This document shows, one piece after another, positions 47,695-61,514 of a DNA stretch of 64,000 nucleotides. The DNA is from Lichenostomus cassidix (Eukaryota > Chordata > Aves > Passeriformes > Meliphagidae). The notes beneath the pieces were generated by a model. It worked only from the letters and a program-made list of their open reading frames with translations. It had not been told where the DNA came from and did no database searches. The translations under genes and the position numbers were made by a program. The stretch is from positions 83,297,405 to 83,361,404 of the forward strand of contig CM039182.1 in the NCBI GenBank assembly GCA_008360975.2, in the 5' to 3' direction. Numbering within the stretch: the stretch's first letter is position 1; each line of letters starts with the position of its first letter.

Positions 47695-50600
47695 AGGCCT
47701 TTCTGCTTTGCAACAATAAGACAAATAAATTGGAGAAAAAAAGAGCAACATAGTTCACCTTAATGAAGATGAGCGGAGAATTTCATTGGAAATTGTAATC
47801 TGAGGGCTGAGTAAAGCAAAAATTGAAGTTGTTGCAATATCAGTGAACAATCAGCATTTTCCATAATCGAGATCAAAACATTGTACAGCAGTGCACATCT
47901 TTTTAAACAGGAATGGTTGCATTCCTATATTTTTTGGTAACAAGTAAGCTTCACTGAATTGTAACAAAAAATTAGAGCAAGATTTCTTTTCCACTGACAG
48001 AAAATAATCAGATTCTCAGGTCTGGTCCCTACTATGTAATATTTACTTACACCATCAAGGGCGGGAAGAGAAGATGCAAACAAGTTTAATTTTTTTTTTC
48101 TTCCTCTGTATCTGTAATTTTCTCACAAAGATCTCTTGTTTAAAGTAGTAAAATTAACTGCTCAGGTTGGAGTATCATTCCACCACACTGAGTACTCTTT
48201 CTGTCCATGGTAGTCCCTCATGATCAGATTCTGACAATCCTGGCTGTTTCAGAGAGAAAAGTTAACGCTTTACCCATGCGTATTTGTAAACCACAAACAA
48301 ATAGTATTTCCTATTCATTATTTGATATATAGAATCTAACATGAAAGACCCAGAAGACCTCAGTGAATGTGAGGCCTCCTTGGGACACAGGTAGGTACAT
48401 GGAAAGTCTTTTCTCAGAGGAGCCACCAGAAGGGTAAATCAAAACAACAAAGCAAAGAAAAGAGAGATTTGATGTGACTTGCCCTAGTTTACAGGGAAAG
48501 TGACTGAAAGATCTGGGAATAAAACACAACTGTTGTGACTCACAGATTGCTGCTCTTATAACTGGAATTCAGTTTTTGAAGACATCTAAAAATATAATTT
48601 TCATTGTCAGTGAAACAGTCAAGACAAAACATCCCTGAGTAAGAAAAGGCAGATTATCATATAAATGCCGAAAAAGGTTGAACCAGATTTATAAAGGATT
48701 GCCATGCAATATAGCTGAATTTTTTGAGGTATGTTGTGTGAATTAGAATAAGGTATAAGTATGAGGCATTTATATAAGTTTGATGTTCTTTGATTCTTAC
48801 ATGAGGATAATTGCAATCTATCAATGGAAATATATCTTGAAATATCTGGCAAATAAAAAGAGCTTTCAGGTTTTAGTGGTGTTAATTAATACCTCTTGTA
48901 CATTAAAAAGAGGTCTTCAGGCTGCTGAAATTAACAACTGATCTGCTTCAGAACCCTAGAAGTTCTGGTTCAAAAGAAGTTCAAAAATATTATGTATATT
49001 GGAGTAGAAACTACTGTGAGACGGAATGATTGGAAAAAACCCATAAGTTTTATTTTTGTTTACTTCTGAACCAGAAAAAATTCAATTTTACCTCGAGTAT
49101 GGAAATGATGCCATGCAAGGTCTTATATACCCTTCACCTTTATAATTTTAAATTCTGTATTATTTATAAAAATCATATGAACCTCAGCAAAGTGTATTAG
49201 GATGTAATGAACTGAAATCTCTAGGTTACTTAAATGCGGTTTCTGTTCTTGCTTTCACATTTCCAGTCACATTGTCAAATCTGTGAACTGATACTGAATT
49301 GAACAGGATTTGTCTTCAGATATTTTTCAGGAAACCACACCTTTAGAACATAATAGACATAAGGGATAAAATATTACTCTGGGAGAGGAAAGCCAGAGGG
49401 AATTGTGGCACAGTTCATCTATCTGGGTAATGTGTATCGTAATATTTAACACAAGGTTCTCTTAGGTGCTTATGTTAATTGGCATATTGATAGATACACG
49501 CTCATATGTGTTTTACAGAAAATATGATGATATTCATAGTTTGATTTGGTGAAGATTGGAAAGAATGCATTCCCAACTCTCAATAGGTTTCAGCTAAGTC
49601 TAAGACCAGACCTTCCAAAATTATCAGTGCCTTAACAGTTTGTTTGTTAAATTATTGAGTTTTCTGATGTTGATTACGGGATTACTTCCACAGACAGCAT
49701 ACATAAGGAACACTCACTGAAACTGCTGACTCATTTCAGAGTGGATAATAATTTAAGTGAATTACCTTGAATTAACTGAAGCAGATGTGTTCCTGGTCTT
49801 GGCAAAATTAACCTGTAAAAAATTTAAATAAGTAAATTACTAGTCAGCTAACTTGATCTGTAAATTTCTCTCTAGAGTGATCTAACAAAAGCTCTGGATA
49901 TAGGGTTGGGCTGTATGTTTAGCAACTAATTTGCATCTTAGCTTGTATTTGCCTTGCTACAGTGGAAGAATAATTGAAATTGTGTGCACTGTATTAAATG
50001 TGTTGACTGAAGCTGTAAATTGGAAGAGATTGTGTTTGGTGTATAAATCTGGAGAGCACTACCAGGTTTGGTCATAAATATGTAACTTTCTGAATTCTAT
50101 GACAGATAATAAGAAACATGTCAATGAGTGATGAAATGTAGATTTTCAATTATTTTAACAACAATAAACTGCCTTTTTGGCATGTATTTATTATAAATGT
50201 TTTGTCATTTCTACTTGAAAAAATAGAAGGGAGGATGCATAGCCAAAGGGGATTCCTGGGTGAATAGCAAACTAATATGTTCAAAATTCCTATGGGAAAA
50301 GCAAGATTTATATTTGTCTTTTGCAATAGGAATTAGTTCACTCCATTGTTTTGAAAGGAAGAAATATGTTTCTCAAAATTCTGATAGAAGGAATTAATTA
50401 ACTTGGTCTGTCTGTGACATCAGAAAAAACCAAAAAACCACTTTAGGAATGATAAAAATTACCATTCCAATATGTTTTAAAACTGTATCAAATGACGTGA
50501 AGCTGTTTCTTTCAGGGAGGATGAAAGGAGGAGAACAATTTCATTATCAAAGCCAGATACCAACAGCATTGTCATGAGACCACCTGCTTCAACTTTCATG

Positions 50601-51514
50601 CGTTCTCTGAGTAACTGTAGAGTTTTGGTGTTGCAGAAAACAGCCACCTCTTAGAGGCGAAAAGAGACTTATATTATTGAAGACAGGCTGTGTGAACACA
50701 AGCTTATGTTTAGCTGTATTGCCATGTCTCTTAAAAAGGGAATCTGACTTATTACTGAGAATTAAGGTTGGTGCACTAAAGGTGTAAGGGCTGCCTGCTG
50801 AGAGATGTGCTGACTGCTTGGAATGCTCGTCTCAAGGTCAGGCCATTCCCTTCAGACTGCAGCTCTAAAGTTCTGGACTAGTTAAGTGTCCTGAATAATC
50901 TTGCCTGATTCATAGGTTCAGTGTGGGCTGAGAGAATGAGGTGTTGTTGCATTTGCTTGTACTAAGCGAAAAAACATGAGAGATCTTTGCACTGTTTTCA
51001 TTCAGGTACTTCCAGAGGGTGGGGAAAACCCAGGCTGGTGTGGATTGCACAAGCAATATGAAATTTTTCCCAAAGTATTTCTGGTGTTATAACACACTAG
51101 TGAATAAAAGGAGTGCTTTTTTATCTTGTGAGACTAGGGGAAGCATTATTACATCATTACTACAGTAGAAGCATTGCTGCAGAGGAAGAGAAAACTGGCA
51201 GGCATGGAAGAGAAAATTAATCATTTTGAAAACAGATTTAGATACATTTTCAAGTCAGAAGCAACAACAGCCAGGCCTGATGAGACTTTGGCACCCTCTG
51301 TGCTTATGAAGTTGTTACAGCCACATGTGTCCTTACAAGGAGAAATTTCAAATTTGAATGCTTGATTTTATGCTCAGGGCTAATAAACAAAAAATAATTT
51401 TGGCTTTTCAATTTTTTTTTTTCAGTGTACCTCACACAAGATCTGTGTCTTTCCTTTCAATTCTAACATACCATTTTGTCATTACCTGTCTGTCCTTGCT
51501 AGAAAAGCCTTGTG

Positions 51515-51790
51515 TTGAAGAACATGAGCAATGATGTTCATGTGTCCCGATAAATTACTCTTTAATGACATTTTATAGAAGTGCCCAATATCAAACATAG
51601 ACATGAGATAGGAAGGCAGCTTCATAGGTGAAGACTCATGCAAAGCATGAAAATTATGCAGATCGCATGAAAATATCCTTAATTTGCATATCATGCACTG
51701 CAATGCTGAGCTTCTACACTGTTAACTTTTATTATGTCAGCTATTGGTGACCTATATACTACTATGAATAATTTTGCCAAAGCATAAATA
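51515..51790. promoter_or_regulatory. Possible conserved non-coding element
   Basis: It contains the octamer-type word ATTTGCATA (near 51681-51689), repeated GCATGAAAAT words (51643-51674), TTAAT and ATAAATTA words and an AGCATAAATATGCTT palindrome (51780-51794). The density of POU/homeodomain-like words is higher than in neighbouring DNA by eye. This is inference only, with no conservation data. Confidence 0.15.
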
Positions 51791-54700
51791 TGCTTTGAAG
51801 CACAGTTTTAAAGCACTTTTTTTTCCTATTAAAATATTTGCCAAAATTACTTTTGTTCTGAAATCTGTGTAGAGACTTTTATGCCTAATTATTTTGTCTG
51901 TAATTACATTCACCTCAGAAGTAAGTAACCTTAAGGATTTTGATCTTAAATTTACTTTATTCTTCATATGCTTTCAATGTTCTCCATTTTTGAGAACACT
52001 TACTTTTCAAGTGTCCATTCTTTAAAAATGTAGAATTCATTTGTGCCAGATGAGACATGTCTACAGTTCACTCTTTATAAGAACAGCACTTGTTAGTATC
52101 TCTAGGTCATGTAAAAAGAGTTAGCAACTCTGAATTACTGTTGGGGAAAAAAAAAAGCACCAACAAGATAAAAACATGACACAGCCATGAAATTCAAAGG
52201 TGGAAGAATTAGAGATGTAGACACTAGACAGAACCTAGGAGATTTACAATAGCCCATCATCCTCATGCAGTAATTTACATGTTATATACATTTATACATA
52301 TTCTTTCACACTTTTACTATGAAAGTTCACCTCTTACCTACTGCTTGTTCTTTTGTTCTTTCTTTGAAAATACATATAATTAAAATGTATTTCATAAATT
52401 ATAAGAGCATGTTACTCTTATAGTAAAAGGGATAGAATTACTTTTCTCTCATCTAGTAAGAGAAACATTACATTGTAAACCAAATCCCATTTTGATTCCA
52501 ACTATATAACAAGATAAGAAAGCATTTTAAATTGCATGTTGCATCAGCTGCAGATTATAATACAACAGAGGAAAGGGAAACACGGACATTTTCAGAGCTG
52601 AAGTGACCTTTTACTAACAGTTGTTGTGAAGTTTAGCAAGGTTATTATTCATAAATGAGTCATTATTAACCAGTTGTAACAGCACTAAGGCGGACTGAGC
52701 AGGAGCCAAGAGAAGAGAAAGCTCAGTAATGATTCTTAGGTTAACCAAAAGGCTCATCAACCTTTGATTTCTTGGAACTTTCTTTCATTTCCTTTGGAAA
52801 TGCCTACTGTTCTGACTCAGGCATGCATGGAGAAGCAACTGATTCATCCAGGAGATGAAAAAAGTCCAATCTCAACCCTGAGCCATCTATTTTCAGTAGA
52901 AGAAGCTCATTTGAAAAAAAGGCAAATAGGTATCCTGATGACCTGGACTAAATGAAAAAAATGCAATTAAAGCTGTGAAAAATGATTCTAATGACCAGAC
53001 CTGCTTTGCGTAGCATCTGAAATTTATTACACTGTGTCATTACATTATAACTACTGTGGTGAATTTAATTTCTATGTTAGTTATGTCATTTTTCTGGAAA
53101 GCAATAAGATTTATATCATTCTGTGGATGATAAAGACGTAGAATTCTTAGGTATGCTGTATTTTTGGGGTCTTTCTACTTTAGCAGCAACTCCATTTTCC
53201 CCCTGACCAAAGATGTGAAGTTAGGAATTAAACAAAAATAATTTTGTGGGAAGGAAACACTAATGTTTTATAAAAAAACTCTGGTGGTAAAAAAAGCCTA
53301 CTTGATTGATAGATACACAGCTGAAGATGAGTGCCCTGAGAGCACTAATGAGCATTAATAGTCCTGAACTGGCTCACCAAGGATACCCACTTGACCCATG
53401 AGAACAGGGGTCCCATTTCAGCTCTCGTTAGGGTACTTTTGCTATGCTATAGGTTCTATGCCTTCACACTTGGACATCTGAAAAAATGAATTCCTTTGTA
53501 TCTGCTTTATGTATTAATTCACTGAACTGTGACACACTGCAGTAACGGGAGATGTAGGTTTTAAAGCAGAGTTTGTTCATGCTGAACATATGTTTAACTT
53601 ACTGCCTATGTTGTGGGAGCCAAAAAATTCAGATAAACTGAAATGCTTTACTGCCGACCTATATGTTTTGAGGACTCTTTTTTATAGTATTTGGCAAAAA
53701 TACCAACACTTCAGTATCTACGGTCAGACATTAAGTTCCTAAAGGAAAAGACCTACTACTCTGAGTAAATGATTCTATGATTCTAAGTAAGGGAAATGAA
53801 GTCTTTTTGAGATGAATAAACATACTGCAAGTGTTTAGCTCCACTGGTAATGCTGGGGAAGTAAACACAAACCTATTCCCCTGAATACTGAGCAATTTCC
53901 TTATCGTTAAGAGGTTAACTTTGACTTTTATATGAGATACCAGTAGCAGTGGAGGACAGGTTTTCCTAATTGAAACTTTTATTGTCTAATGTATAAAACA
54001 GCTATACACTTAAAAAAAATAGCTGCTCTATATTTTCTAGGGCCTCAGATGTTATGTGTTTTTATCTTCTAAATCCAACAGAAGATATCCTTTAGGTTGA
54101 GTCTGAGTTTTGGAGCTTATTGTTATTAGCAATAAGAGAAAAGTAATTACACTTGAAAGCTAAAGACACTTGATGTGGAAATCCTCTGTAGACAGAATAT
54201 ATAAAATGTGACAACTGTTTTCAAGTGAAATCATCTTTAAATGTCATCATTAAGTCTGTTGTTGATAATTTTGTAGAACCATCTTACTAATGTGAGTTAT
54301 TTGTCATGAAGGATTTAATTGAAAAGACATTCTGAAAGAATAACACTGTGGCTCTTACAAATGAAAACAATAAATATGTTAGCTGCTTAAGAAACCTTGT
54401 ATCTTTAGTCAAAAGCATAATTTAAAATTGACTGGAAGATTTTTAAGGTGTAATATTGAAAAGTTAACGGATAGCATCATTGTAATGCGACAATGCAGTA
54501 ACTTTGGCCTGAGGTATGAATTTTGAACAAATCAAGCAGAACTGGTCTTTGTTGTGTGCAAGCATTTAAAAAAATGTTTGGAAACTGAGAGATGTTCTTT
54601 TTTTAAGAGCATGAGGATTAGTTTCTAGATTTATTGCAAATTTCCCTTTCATGGATGCTATTGGTGAACATATATTACCACTTTTCACCTAACTTCTGCA

Positions 54701-57125
54701 CCATCTGAAAATACTTTAGCTTGTAGCTGTGATTGTTTGTGCTTTATAGAACATACATTGATTGTGTCATGCATTTCTTAATAATTTTTCTGTAAGTCAG
54801 TAAAATAATTAAGTTAGAATTGAATAATACCAGGTTTGCTTCTCTTGATTTTAATGTTACCAAAACAAGTGTTGTAGTGTATTCTGTATTCTATCATCTG
54901 GAATATCTATTCTGTCCTTCAGAAACCTCCACTTAGTTTTGTCACTTTTAAGTGTGTATGAGACAGTTTATTTCCTAATGTCCATGTAACCATCCAGGAT
55001 TTAAAAGACCTTCACAACTGCCTTCAAACCCAGACATTAATTTGTATTTAGGTGTTGTAGATGACTGACTTACCTTCCTCCACTAAACTACTGAGTATTC
55101 AGAGGCTTTTACTGAATAATTTGGGCTGTCAAATATTCAGAAAGATCAATCCACATGTTCTGCAACCTGTGAGTGTAAAGTTTAGAGCTGTATTTCTGAA
55201 AGTCTTCATTGTTCCTGCAAAGGTACATAGACCTTCATATTCATGAACCTACATTGAAAAATTTTTTTTGGGATAGAAGGAACTTTTCTGAAAGCTACTG
55301 TAATGTGCTCTAGAACAACCAGTTTAAAGCATTTAAGGTATAAAGATGGTCCTTGTCTGGGATGTATTTAAGAAGGAGGATTCCCCCTGCTTTTACCACT
55401 CTGTTCGTTTGTGTTTAAGCTCCAGTTACTGCAAGTGCTGCATTAAGTTTCTTTGGGAATATATTAATTGCAATGGGTAGAAACAGAAGCAAGAAAAAGC
55501 AAATTTATAGGTAAATTCCATAAAACATGTGGACTATATAAGAATAGAAAATTAGACTTCCACTACAAAAATATGGTCTTTGAGATAGGTGTTCGATGTG
55601 TGCAAACTCTGTGAGATGTGAACTATTTCATATGACTTTACTGACTCCATGACAGTGCTGCTCCTGCCAGGACATACATTCTGGGTGGAGCATTTCAAGG
55701 GCAAATGCAGCTGCTCTGCTTATCTAAAGGTCAGTCATGCTTTCATAAACCAAAACTATTTTTGACAAGATGGAACTTAATTTGGTGAATTGTTGAGTAC
55801 TAAAATTGTAAATTATGCAAATGCATTTGTCATGCAACAGCTATATTTGATGTCTGCTTTCTTTACTTCTCTTGAGTTAATTGAAGAATTCTGGCAGCAA
55901 AAGACCTCTTATATATCTAGGGGATGTTCATACCTGGTGATCTTTTACCCAAGAAAATCATCATTTGTGTTTACCAGAAATCCTCTTTAAACAGACTTAA
56001 ATTTGTTCCACTGTTTGAAACCTGACGGTCCCTGATGGACTGAGTAACAGTGATGAATGCTGTTGTTACTTATAGTAAGCTTTCAGCTTTAGAAAGAGTA
56101 CAAAATGGTGAAATGTTTCACATTGTTAGGCAAAGAGGAGGTAGTTATGTAAACAAAGGTAGAATTTTAGTCAATTAACTGGAAAAGTCTAGATGTACTA
56201 CAAACTGTAAGACTCGTAACAGTTTAGAACTAATGTTGAGCATGAGTTGTTTTCATAGCCACTGGGGAGAAAAAGTATTGTCCATGGGTATGTTCCCTGT
56301 TAGCTGAAAAATACCCTGAAATTGGATGATGGTACTTCTGGTTGCTTTGGGGGCCTCTTTCTTTCCAAAAGCAAAGCAGCTGGCCTTGCCCATGCAGTTG
56401 CCCAAATGGTGTTTCCAGTGCTGAACCCAGTAAGAAATAATCTGCTCTTCACTGTAGGTCAGGTAACACTGAGCCAGCCTCTGAGCTCTTAACTGGGCAA
56501 TTAATATGAGAAATGGAAGCTATAACTTTGAATTTTACGAGATGGAACAATGCAGCATACAAGTTCCCTGCTACGTTCCGTAAATAAAAGAATAAATAAC
56601 ACAAAAGCCTGTTTATAATTTCACACACACTAGTAGTATTGAATAATTGCTCTTTAATGATATCTTTCTCCAAATGAACAGTTTTCATTTGTTATGCTCT
56701 AATTGTAAGGAATGCTTAGTGAGCTGACTCCAGTACTTGTAACTTTTAGGAAGGAAGAAAAGACATAGGAAAACAGAAGGAAAATGAATGCTTTGGTTAA
56801 AATATTTGTGCTGTACCATTTCAGTTACAATTGAAATGCAAAAGAGAAAACAATGGAATTAAGTTGCAAGATTATTATACCTGGCAGAAGGAAGATGAAT
56901 GGCAGAATAGCTTGTGTTGAGGCACCCTGAGCAGGAAAAATGAGTCTAGGAATCTGAGGTTTTCATGCTTAGAAAATGTCCAACAAAACTCAGCAGACTA
57001 GAATAAGGTTGATACAGCTGCATGTATCTTTACTTCAAAATCAGGAGAATAACAACTGAATTAACCAAAATCCCCATAGTGGAAGAAGGAATGTTTTTGG
57101 TAATCCATACATGTTTAAGTTTGGG

Positions 57126-57179
57126 GTTTGTTTGTTTGTTTGGTGTTTTTTTATTATATTTCTCTTTTTTTTTTTTTTT
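57126..57179 (+). repeat. (GTTT)n plus poly-T tract
   Basis: Four consecutive GTTT units, then an interrupted T run ending in about 15 T. The Phe-rich plus-strand frame and the Lys-rich minus-strand frame crossing it are composition artefacts. Confidence 0.85.
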
Positions 57180-58264
57180 AATTGGGAAAATGTTGACGAT
57201 AATGCTATTATTCAAAGATAATGCATTATTCTACATGGTCTTGTGGAAAGATATTAATATACAGATTCATTATTTTATGTAGTTGTCAGGATCCTCAATC
57301 AGTGGAGTTTTCTGCAAGTGTTGTAATTTGTATTGGTGGTTTCTAGCTTTATTAGTATTCATTCTGAGCAGAAGCGGTGGCTCATTTTTGTTTTAACTCT
57401 TGCTGGTGATAATCCATCACAATTTGGCTCCAAATAACTTTGACATAATGGAACAGCATCATCTGTGTTGTAGCTGAAGCTTGTGAATAAGCTTAGGGTA
57501 AAATTGGTCAAGAATGCTATGATTTATTGAAAAATAAAGTCAGTTTTGTCCTATTATTAATCAACCCGAATGCTAAAATAAGTTGTGGTGTTTTTCATTG
57601 CAACAAGATAAATGTAGTATTGTTGGAAGGTTTCAAGTATGTAAATTCAGAGAATGTATCTGAGCAAAGAGCAACCATTTAAAAGAAATATAATTTTTTC
57701 TCAGGCACACCAGCTTAATACTAGAGGAGCTGCCATTTTTTGTTATATTTTAAAATTCAGATTAAAAAGTCTTGAAGGATGGTTTTGCCTTGTGCCTCGT
57801 GTGTTATGCCTTGTGTGCTGAATTTAAGTTTAGGAATGTGTAAAATAAAATTGTAATTCCTTACAGGTACCATTTTTTCTTAAAAATTGAATAGACATCC
57901 ATGTCTTTGAGATATAACCAATTATTTTATGGTCTCAGCATGTGATGGAGATTCACCACAACTTTATTGAACACTAAGTGGAACTCTGGAACCATGTACC
58001 ATGTACAGTAAAATTGTTTATTTTATTTGTTGTGTAAATTAGATCCTCAAAGTTGAAAGCTTAATAAATCTTCTGTGAGCTATATATAAGTGTACTAACC
58101 ATAGATTAGTAGCTTCCTCAGAAAAGGAGAGTCATCTGTGGTTGAACATTGTACATGTTTGTTCAGGTTTGTTCATCTTACAAATTAGCCAGGTTTCATC
58201 CTGGAGTACATATGAATGTTATATCATCTGTCAGTCATCATGAATGGACTACACAGCTTTTTGA

Positions 58265-58610
58265 GTTATTGTGCCTCATCTGAGCATTTCTGAACTCATC
58301 CTTAACTGCACTTACGGCTGGAGATATGCTGTAAAGCACATTAAATTAAACCTTTCATTAGCAGGATTGAGTTGTAATGGCTTAACAAGTTTCCTCCCTT
58401 CAGCTAACCTTTGCTATCCATTAGTTGGCTGCATGCTTTGCCTGTCAAATTGGAAATAATGCAGTTTGGTTTCAGATTTGAGCTAAGTCATGTAATCTCA
58501 CATTTAGCTCTTACACTGAAGATTAAGCTAAATTTTGCTCTCTGGTAATTGAAGTAGGCTAAAAGCATGCAGGCAGATGTCTACTTCAGCCTGGCAGTGT
58601 AACACATTAA
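58265..58610. promoter_or_regulatory. Candidate conserved non-coding element
   Basis: The stretch has even base composition without low-complexity runs. It is rich in homeodomain- and TALE-type words: ATTAAATTAAA near 58340, CCATTAG, CCTGTCAAAT near 58440 (TGACAG complement, Meis-like), GTAATTGAAG near 58545 and GCATGC repeats near 58430 and 58566. Ancient vertebrate enhancers often look like this. There is no coding frame of note (58271-58459 is 62 codons, featureless). Assignment rests on word content and general appearance, so confidence is low. Confidence 0.25.
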
Positions 58611-59861
58611 GATCATGATAACTTGCTTGTGTCTAAGCCAGGAGTGTGCTCTCTATTAGTTCTACTGCTGTTCTGCAGAAAAAAAGCCAAAAACCAGACA
58701 CCAGGATGCGAAATTGGAAGAACAGGTAGGTCAGCGGTATGGCAGCAGTGTCCTGTGTGGCTGGGACTAATTCCCAGAAATGGCTTCTTTCTCTGTACAG
58801 AGATCTAAGGGGACCTCTTTCCTTAAAGCTGTGCTCTTCGTATGTCACAATTTTTAAATTTTTTTTTCAAGGAGTTAAGAGAGTGATATATGGTGCAGTT
58901 GCAACAATAATAATGCTTTCTAGGGTATCTGTCAAAGACGCATATTAGAATGCTTGTTTGTGGGGAGAACAAATAGTTTAAAAGCATTGAAGGAATGGAA
59001 CTGGAGAATCTAGTAATGAAAAAAACTGGAGGAGAGTGATAGTCTTTATTCAGCTGGATCTCAGGGCTGCCAATTTCCGTAACAGCAGCAAACTTCAAAT
59101 ATATTCACATACTTGCCTGAGCCTCAGCATGCATTTTATCACTAATAACCTTAGTACCTAGCCAAGAGTATTCTGCCAACATTTGCTAGGTTTGAAAGGC
59201 CAACTCCAGGTGTTTTTCCTCTAATAAAAGAACAATAAGAGTATCCTCAACCAGCTGACCTATTACCTATAACCTATGAAGAGGTTATTAGAGAATTTGT
59301 CCTTTTGTCATCTCTTTCCTGTTCTTGACTCTATACTGCAAAACAATAAAACCAATAACACAAACCAATAAAACAAGTAATATCACAAACCCAAGCTTTT
59401 GAATTCTGAAAATGATATGTGTTCTCCTGAAAGCTAATTCAGGTGCTATTTACTCTTTTGGCTCCTTGGCCATGCTGTATCTCCCATGAGATGTTGATTT
59501 CCTCTGAAGCTGCAGTGAGACAGTTATTCCAGTGGGAAGCCTAGGTGGAAAGTAGGATCACAGGTGTTTTTATCTTTAACAACAAAACTTTTTGTACCCT
59601 CGTGTTTTTATTTTTGACAGTCAGATCTTCTGTGCTTGAAATTTGTGGCAAAAGGAAACAGAAGACAAGTGACACCTTTTAGAAGTTCCAGCTCAAATTT
59701 ACTTGTTACTATCTGTTAAAGACATGACATCATCTAATAGCTAAACCAGGGTGTCTCTGATCTTTGTCTGTAATTGTGACCAGTGCTAATTTGGTCATGT
59801 TGAGTAAGGATGTCTTTCTGATATTTAAGAAACAGACAAATCAAAACACTATGGGACTATG

Positions 59862-59880
59862 TTATTTATTTATTTATTTA
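59862..59880. repeat. (TTTA)n short tetranucleotide repeat
   Basis: About four and a half copies of TTTA/ATTT. It is short and probably weakly variable. Confidence 0.85.
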
Positions 59881-61492
59881 TGTTCCTATTTATTGAAAAT
59901 TATTATGAATTTAAGCAATTTGGAGTACTGGGATAAAAAATTTAAGAGTGCCAAGTATTTCCTATAAACATAATCAATTTTGTAATGTTATGCTTACGGT
60001 GGATGAAATTAAAGAACTTTGAGATTACCTTTTATGATATGCAATATTCCTAGTGCAAGTGAGAACAAGTTTCGGCTTTCCATAAAAGCTGCTATGTGGT
60101 TATAATGCATAGAAAACATGTCCCAGGATGACTTCTCAATGAATAGGATTAAAACACACAGTTTAAATGGGAGGCATTGACAATACTCATTAGCAAATTT
60201 ATAAATTCAAGTCATCTCTACACTCCTGAACAAACAGTGTGGGATGGAAATCAATTTTTCTGCACAAAATAATCTTCCCCACGAATAGCATAGCATTGAC
60301 TGCATATGCACTACAGCAGTATCAATGTATTGTATTCCTTTTTCCATCCCCTCTCCTCTTGTAACAGCCAAGCTTTTGGGCATGTGATAGAGCATTTGCA
60401 GGTGCTTATAAACCTGAAGTCAATGGTGCTTTTAATAAACCTTCAAGGAAATTCCATAGTCATGTTTCTTTTGGAAGCAATGGATTTCTTAATATAAAAA
60501 TAATGTGAAGGATGGTTGAAAAGGTGTAATTTATTTCCATGTGTTAGTCACTGTGGCTTAGTTTAATGTTTAAAATCTCCACTGGCCACAGTTCTGGGCT
60601 GTTTAGGAGCATCTATTTCTGTTAAGTGATTTCCAAAAGCCATTCTGATGTTGTTGCTAGTAGAACCTTTGTAGATATTTCAGACTTTTTTTGTTTGGTT
60701 TTTTTTGACATTGCAACATCTAAAGACAACAATTTTATACTGAAGGAATACCACTGAAGGAATATCCAAAGGATTCTGGAGTGATCAATGTCAACCACAA
60801 GTGTGCAGTAAGTGAGATCAATAATCCATTCAGCAATGCTGAGAAACTGGTCAAGTGACTTCTGAAAACAAAAAGCAAGTACTATGAGAAATACTAATCC
60901 TTGTACAGATGCAAGGCCTTATATTTAAAAAAAATAGAACAATGAATAAAGTGTTAATTGTAAATATCCTAAATATCAATCAAATGATTCCATGCTCATT
61001 GAAGGGATAAGGACATCTTTGGATGAGTAATTTCTTTGTGCTCTTGCCTGGGGCTTTTCCAGCAAGCACATAAATATGTTGTCTCTGACGCTCACTGCTT
61101 CACATATCAAAAAAAGTAAAATCTTGTGTGTTTTTTTTTCTCAGTAAACATATATGGATAAAAGAATTTTGCTTTCCTATTGAAAAAGATGGAAAATATA
61201 GAACAAATTATTGTGAAGTACTTATGGTAGAGCAAACAACTAGTGTTTGGATCAGAGATGTAGACCTGCCATTGGCCCAACTTCTTCACCATTATCACAT
61301 ATCTTTCTTCCTAAAATAACCCTCAGTTTTATGAAATGTAAGCTGAAAATTCTCATGGATTGTTGTTGCCATGTTTTCTTCATGTGACCTGCTAATCTCC
61401 AGTTTTATAAAGAGCCCAGTCCTTATGCTAAGTAGCTACTGGCTGGTGCATATCTGTGTGTATACACATGTAAAAGAAAATTATAGCCACTA

Positions 61493-61514
61493 TAATGCTG
61501 CACTAATGCTGCAC
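61493..61514. repeat. 11-bp tandem duplication
   Basis: TAATGCTGCAC occurs twice in direct succession. A 14-base word ATGGTCAATATATA also repeats shortly after, at 61543 and 61572. Confidence 0.85.

Larger units (their letters stand above)
47695..58264. other. AT-rich unique non-coding DNA
   Basis: About 10.5 kb with no recognised gene or transposon. Open frames are all under 90 codons and featureless. 50500-50960 is slightly GC-richer and could be an old LTR-like remnant, but no ends or duplication were found. Simple repeats and one possible regulatory stretch are listed separately. Confidence 0.65.

Noticed and set aside
50500..50960. Possible old LTR or LINE remnant, GC-richer than its flanks
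   Set aside because: No TG...CA ends, target duplication, polyadenylation signal arrangement or CR1 words could be found.
53768..53787. TGATTCTATGATTCTA, two copies of the CR1 terminal octamer
   Set aside because: No CR1 sequence precedes it. It could be the last trace of a CR1 tail but is too short to call.
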